The notes under the pieces are model-generated. The model had not been told where the DNA came from and ran no database searches. It saw nothing but the letters and a program-made list of their open reading frames with translations. Of a stretch of 24,204 nt of DNA, positions 23,117 to 24,204 are shown piece after piece (positions within the stretch are counted from its first letter, which is position 1; every line of letters begins with the position of its first letter). Made by a program: the position numbers and the translations under genes. The stretch lies in the NCBI GenBank assembly GCA_009774235.1, contig VSNJ01000049.1, forward strand, positions 1 through 24,204, given 5' to 3'. This stretch comes from Lachnospiraceae bacterium (GTDB lineage Bacteria; Bacillota; Clostridia; Lachnospirales; Lachnospiraceae).

Positions 23117-24058
23117 TTATGGCAGGTATGCTGCCCCAATTATCCCAGCATCATTTCCAAGACATGAGGTTACAATACTAGCTGTCCCACACATTGTACC
23201 AGCAAAACACATATTCTTTACTTTTAAAGACAGCCTGTCTGTAAGATACTGCTTTTGTGCAGACACACCACCACCAAGTATAACAATTTCTGGCCTGAAA
23301 ATATTAATAATATTGGCAATTCCTGTACTTAAATATTCTATATACATCTCTACTACTTCTATAGCAGCTTTATCTCCTGCCCTTTCTGCTTCAAAAACCA
23401 TTTCACCATTAATATTTGATATGTTTCCGCCACACAACACATTAAGCAATGATTTTTTATTCTTTTCTGCTGCCTCCCTTGCAGATGCCATAAGGGCACT
23501 TGCAGATGCATAACTTTCAAAACATCCTTTCCTGCCACATGTACAAGGAAGTCCTCCATGTTTAATAACTATATGTCCAAGCTCACAGCCTCCACGCATA
23601 TATCCTGTAAATATTTTTTTATTAATAACCACTCCGCTTCCAACACCAGTTCCCAGCGTAAGAAGGACAACATTTTCCCTGCCTCTGGCAGCACCACACA
23701 ATACTTCTGCAAGTGCTGCTGCATCTGCATCATTTGCGATAGCACATGGTATATCAAGGTATTCGTTAAAAATCTTAACAAATGGCACATTTTCCCATCC
23801 AATATTATTAGAATACAATACAACTCCAGAAATACTGTCAGAAGTACCAGGACATGCAATGCCTGCAGAAATTTCTTCTAATTTTGCATTATTTTCTTCT
23901 ATAAGCCCTCTTGCCGCTTCCACAATATTTTTTATAATTTCACGTGGCGTATATAAACTGCTTCCTGTTTTTATTACTTTTCTGCTAGTAATTTTATAAT
24001 CTTCATTTACAAGCCCAATTTTTATGGACATACCTCCAATATCAATTCCAATTCTCAT
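23117..24058 (-). CDS. ROK-family sugar kinase (glucokinase-like)
   Basis: A 313-residue ROK-fold kinase that probably phosphorylates glucose or a related hexose at C6. MRIGIDIGGMSIKIGLV is the phosphate-binding loop, GIACPG follows, IANDADAAALAE carries the catalytic Asp, LTLGTGVGSGVV is the second nucleotide loop, and GHIVIKHGGLPCTCGRKGCFESYAS is the ROK zinc motif (His plus CxCGxxGCxE). IVILGGGVS lies near the end. The usual Thr of DIGGT is Met here. The frame opens further upstream to 24166, but ATG 24058 has GGAGG 6 nt before it and gives the family N-terminus. No helix-turn-helix is present, so it is a kinase and not a ROK repressor. Glucose specificity is not proven by sequence alone. 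Confidence 0.93.
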   Translation of the reverse strand: MRIGIDIGGMSIKIGLVNEDYKITSRKVIKTGSSLYTPREIIKNIVEAARGLIEENNAKLEEISAGIACPGTSDSISGVVLYSNNIGWENVPFVKIFNEYLDIPCAIANDADAAALAEVLCGAARGRENVVLLTLGTGVGSGVVINKKIFTGYMRGGCELGHIVIKHGGLPCTCGRKGCFESYASASALMASAREAAEKNKKSLLNVLCGGNISNINGEMVFEAERAGDKAAIEVVEMYIEYLSTGIANIINIFRPEIVILGGGVSAQKQYLTDRLSLKVKNMCFAGTMCGTASIVTSCLGNDAGIIGAAYLP

Positions 24059-24115
24059 TAAAACCTCCATTTTCACAAACACGCCAGGTTCCTGTCTGGC
24101 AATATACCAGATATA

Positions 24116-24144
24116 ATAATAACATAGAATATCTTTGAAAACAA
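24116..24144 (-). promoter_or_regulatory. Possible promoter of the ROK kinase
   Basis: TTGTTT (24139-24144), 17-bp spacer and TATTAT (24116-24121), 58 bp before the start codon. Both boxes are partial matches in an AT-rich stretch. Confidence 0.4.
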
Positions 24145-24204
24145 TAATCCATATAACTCTTGACAAACCAGTTTCAATGTATTATTGTATTAATTAGATA
24201 GTAC

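Noticed and set aside
24083..24100. GCCAG...CTGGC inverted repeat in the ROK kinase leader
   Set aside because: Only 5 bp with an 8-nt loop, too short to claim as a regulator site or attenuator.

Overview
The window comes from an AT-rich Firmicute, most likely a clostridial (Lachnospiraceae-type) chromosome. The basis is the block rimP-nusA-ylxR-ylxQ-infB-rbfA-nrnA-truB-ribF, the low GC content, strong AGGAGG-type ribosome binding sites, sigma-A-type promoters and an oligo-asparagine-rich IF2 linker. Species assignment is inference. Every gene I can support lies on the minus strand, so transcription runs from high to low coordinates. Long plus-strand frames are antisense shadows.

High to low coordinates: a ROK-family sugar kinase (23117-24058) and an orphan dCache-HAMP methyl-accepting chemotaxis protein (20964-22964), each with its own promoter, then a terminator. 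Next is the transcription/translation operon: rimP, nusA, ylxR (rnpM), ylxQ, infB, rbfA, then a strong intrinsic terminator, then nrnA, truB, ribF. ribF is followed by a stand-alone radical SAM gene (11136-11891) that looks short at its C-terminus. About 20 bp downstream of it lies a 93-bp inverted-repeat, MITE-like element.

An accessory regulatory operon follows (7785-10757): a BlaI/MecI-family repressor, an M56 (BlaR1-like) membrane metallopeptidase without a penicillin-binding sensor domain, and a secreted protein. The peptidase's extracellular tail and the secreted protein carry the same 28-residue repeat (3 and 8 copies). The promoter has TTGACA-N17-TAAATT with an ACTAC-N4-GTAGT dyad over the predicted start point. 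This is the best candidate for an undescribed sensing system.

Then come alaS, with a perfect consensus promoter, rpsU with a structured leader, and an unrecognised two-TM protein. The left end (1-3428) is an STM4015-STM4014-STM4013-STM4012-type cluster: leucine-rich-repeat protein, ATP-grasp protein, and a sulfatase/alkaline-phosphatase-like hydrolase fused in frame to a HemN-like radical SAM domain that runs off the edge. These families co-occur in known genomes (first named from Salmonella) but have no assigned biochemical function. The promoter of this cluster shares spacing and sequence with the blaI promoter, which suggests the BlaI-like repressor may control both loci.
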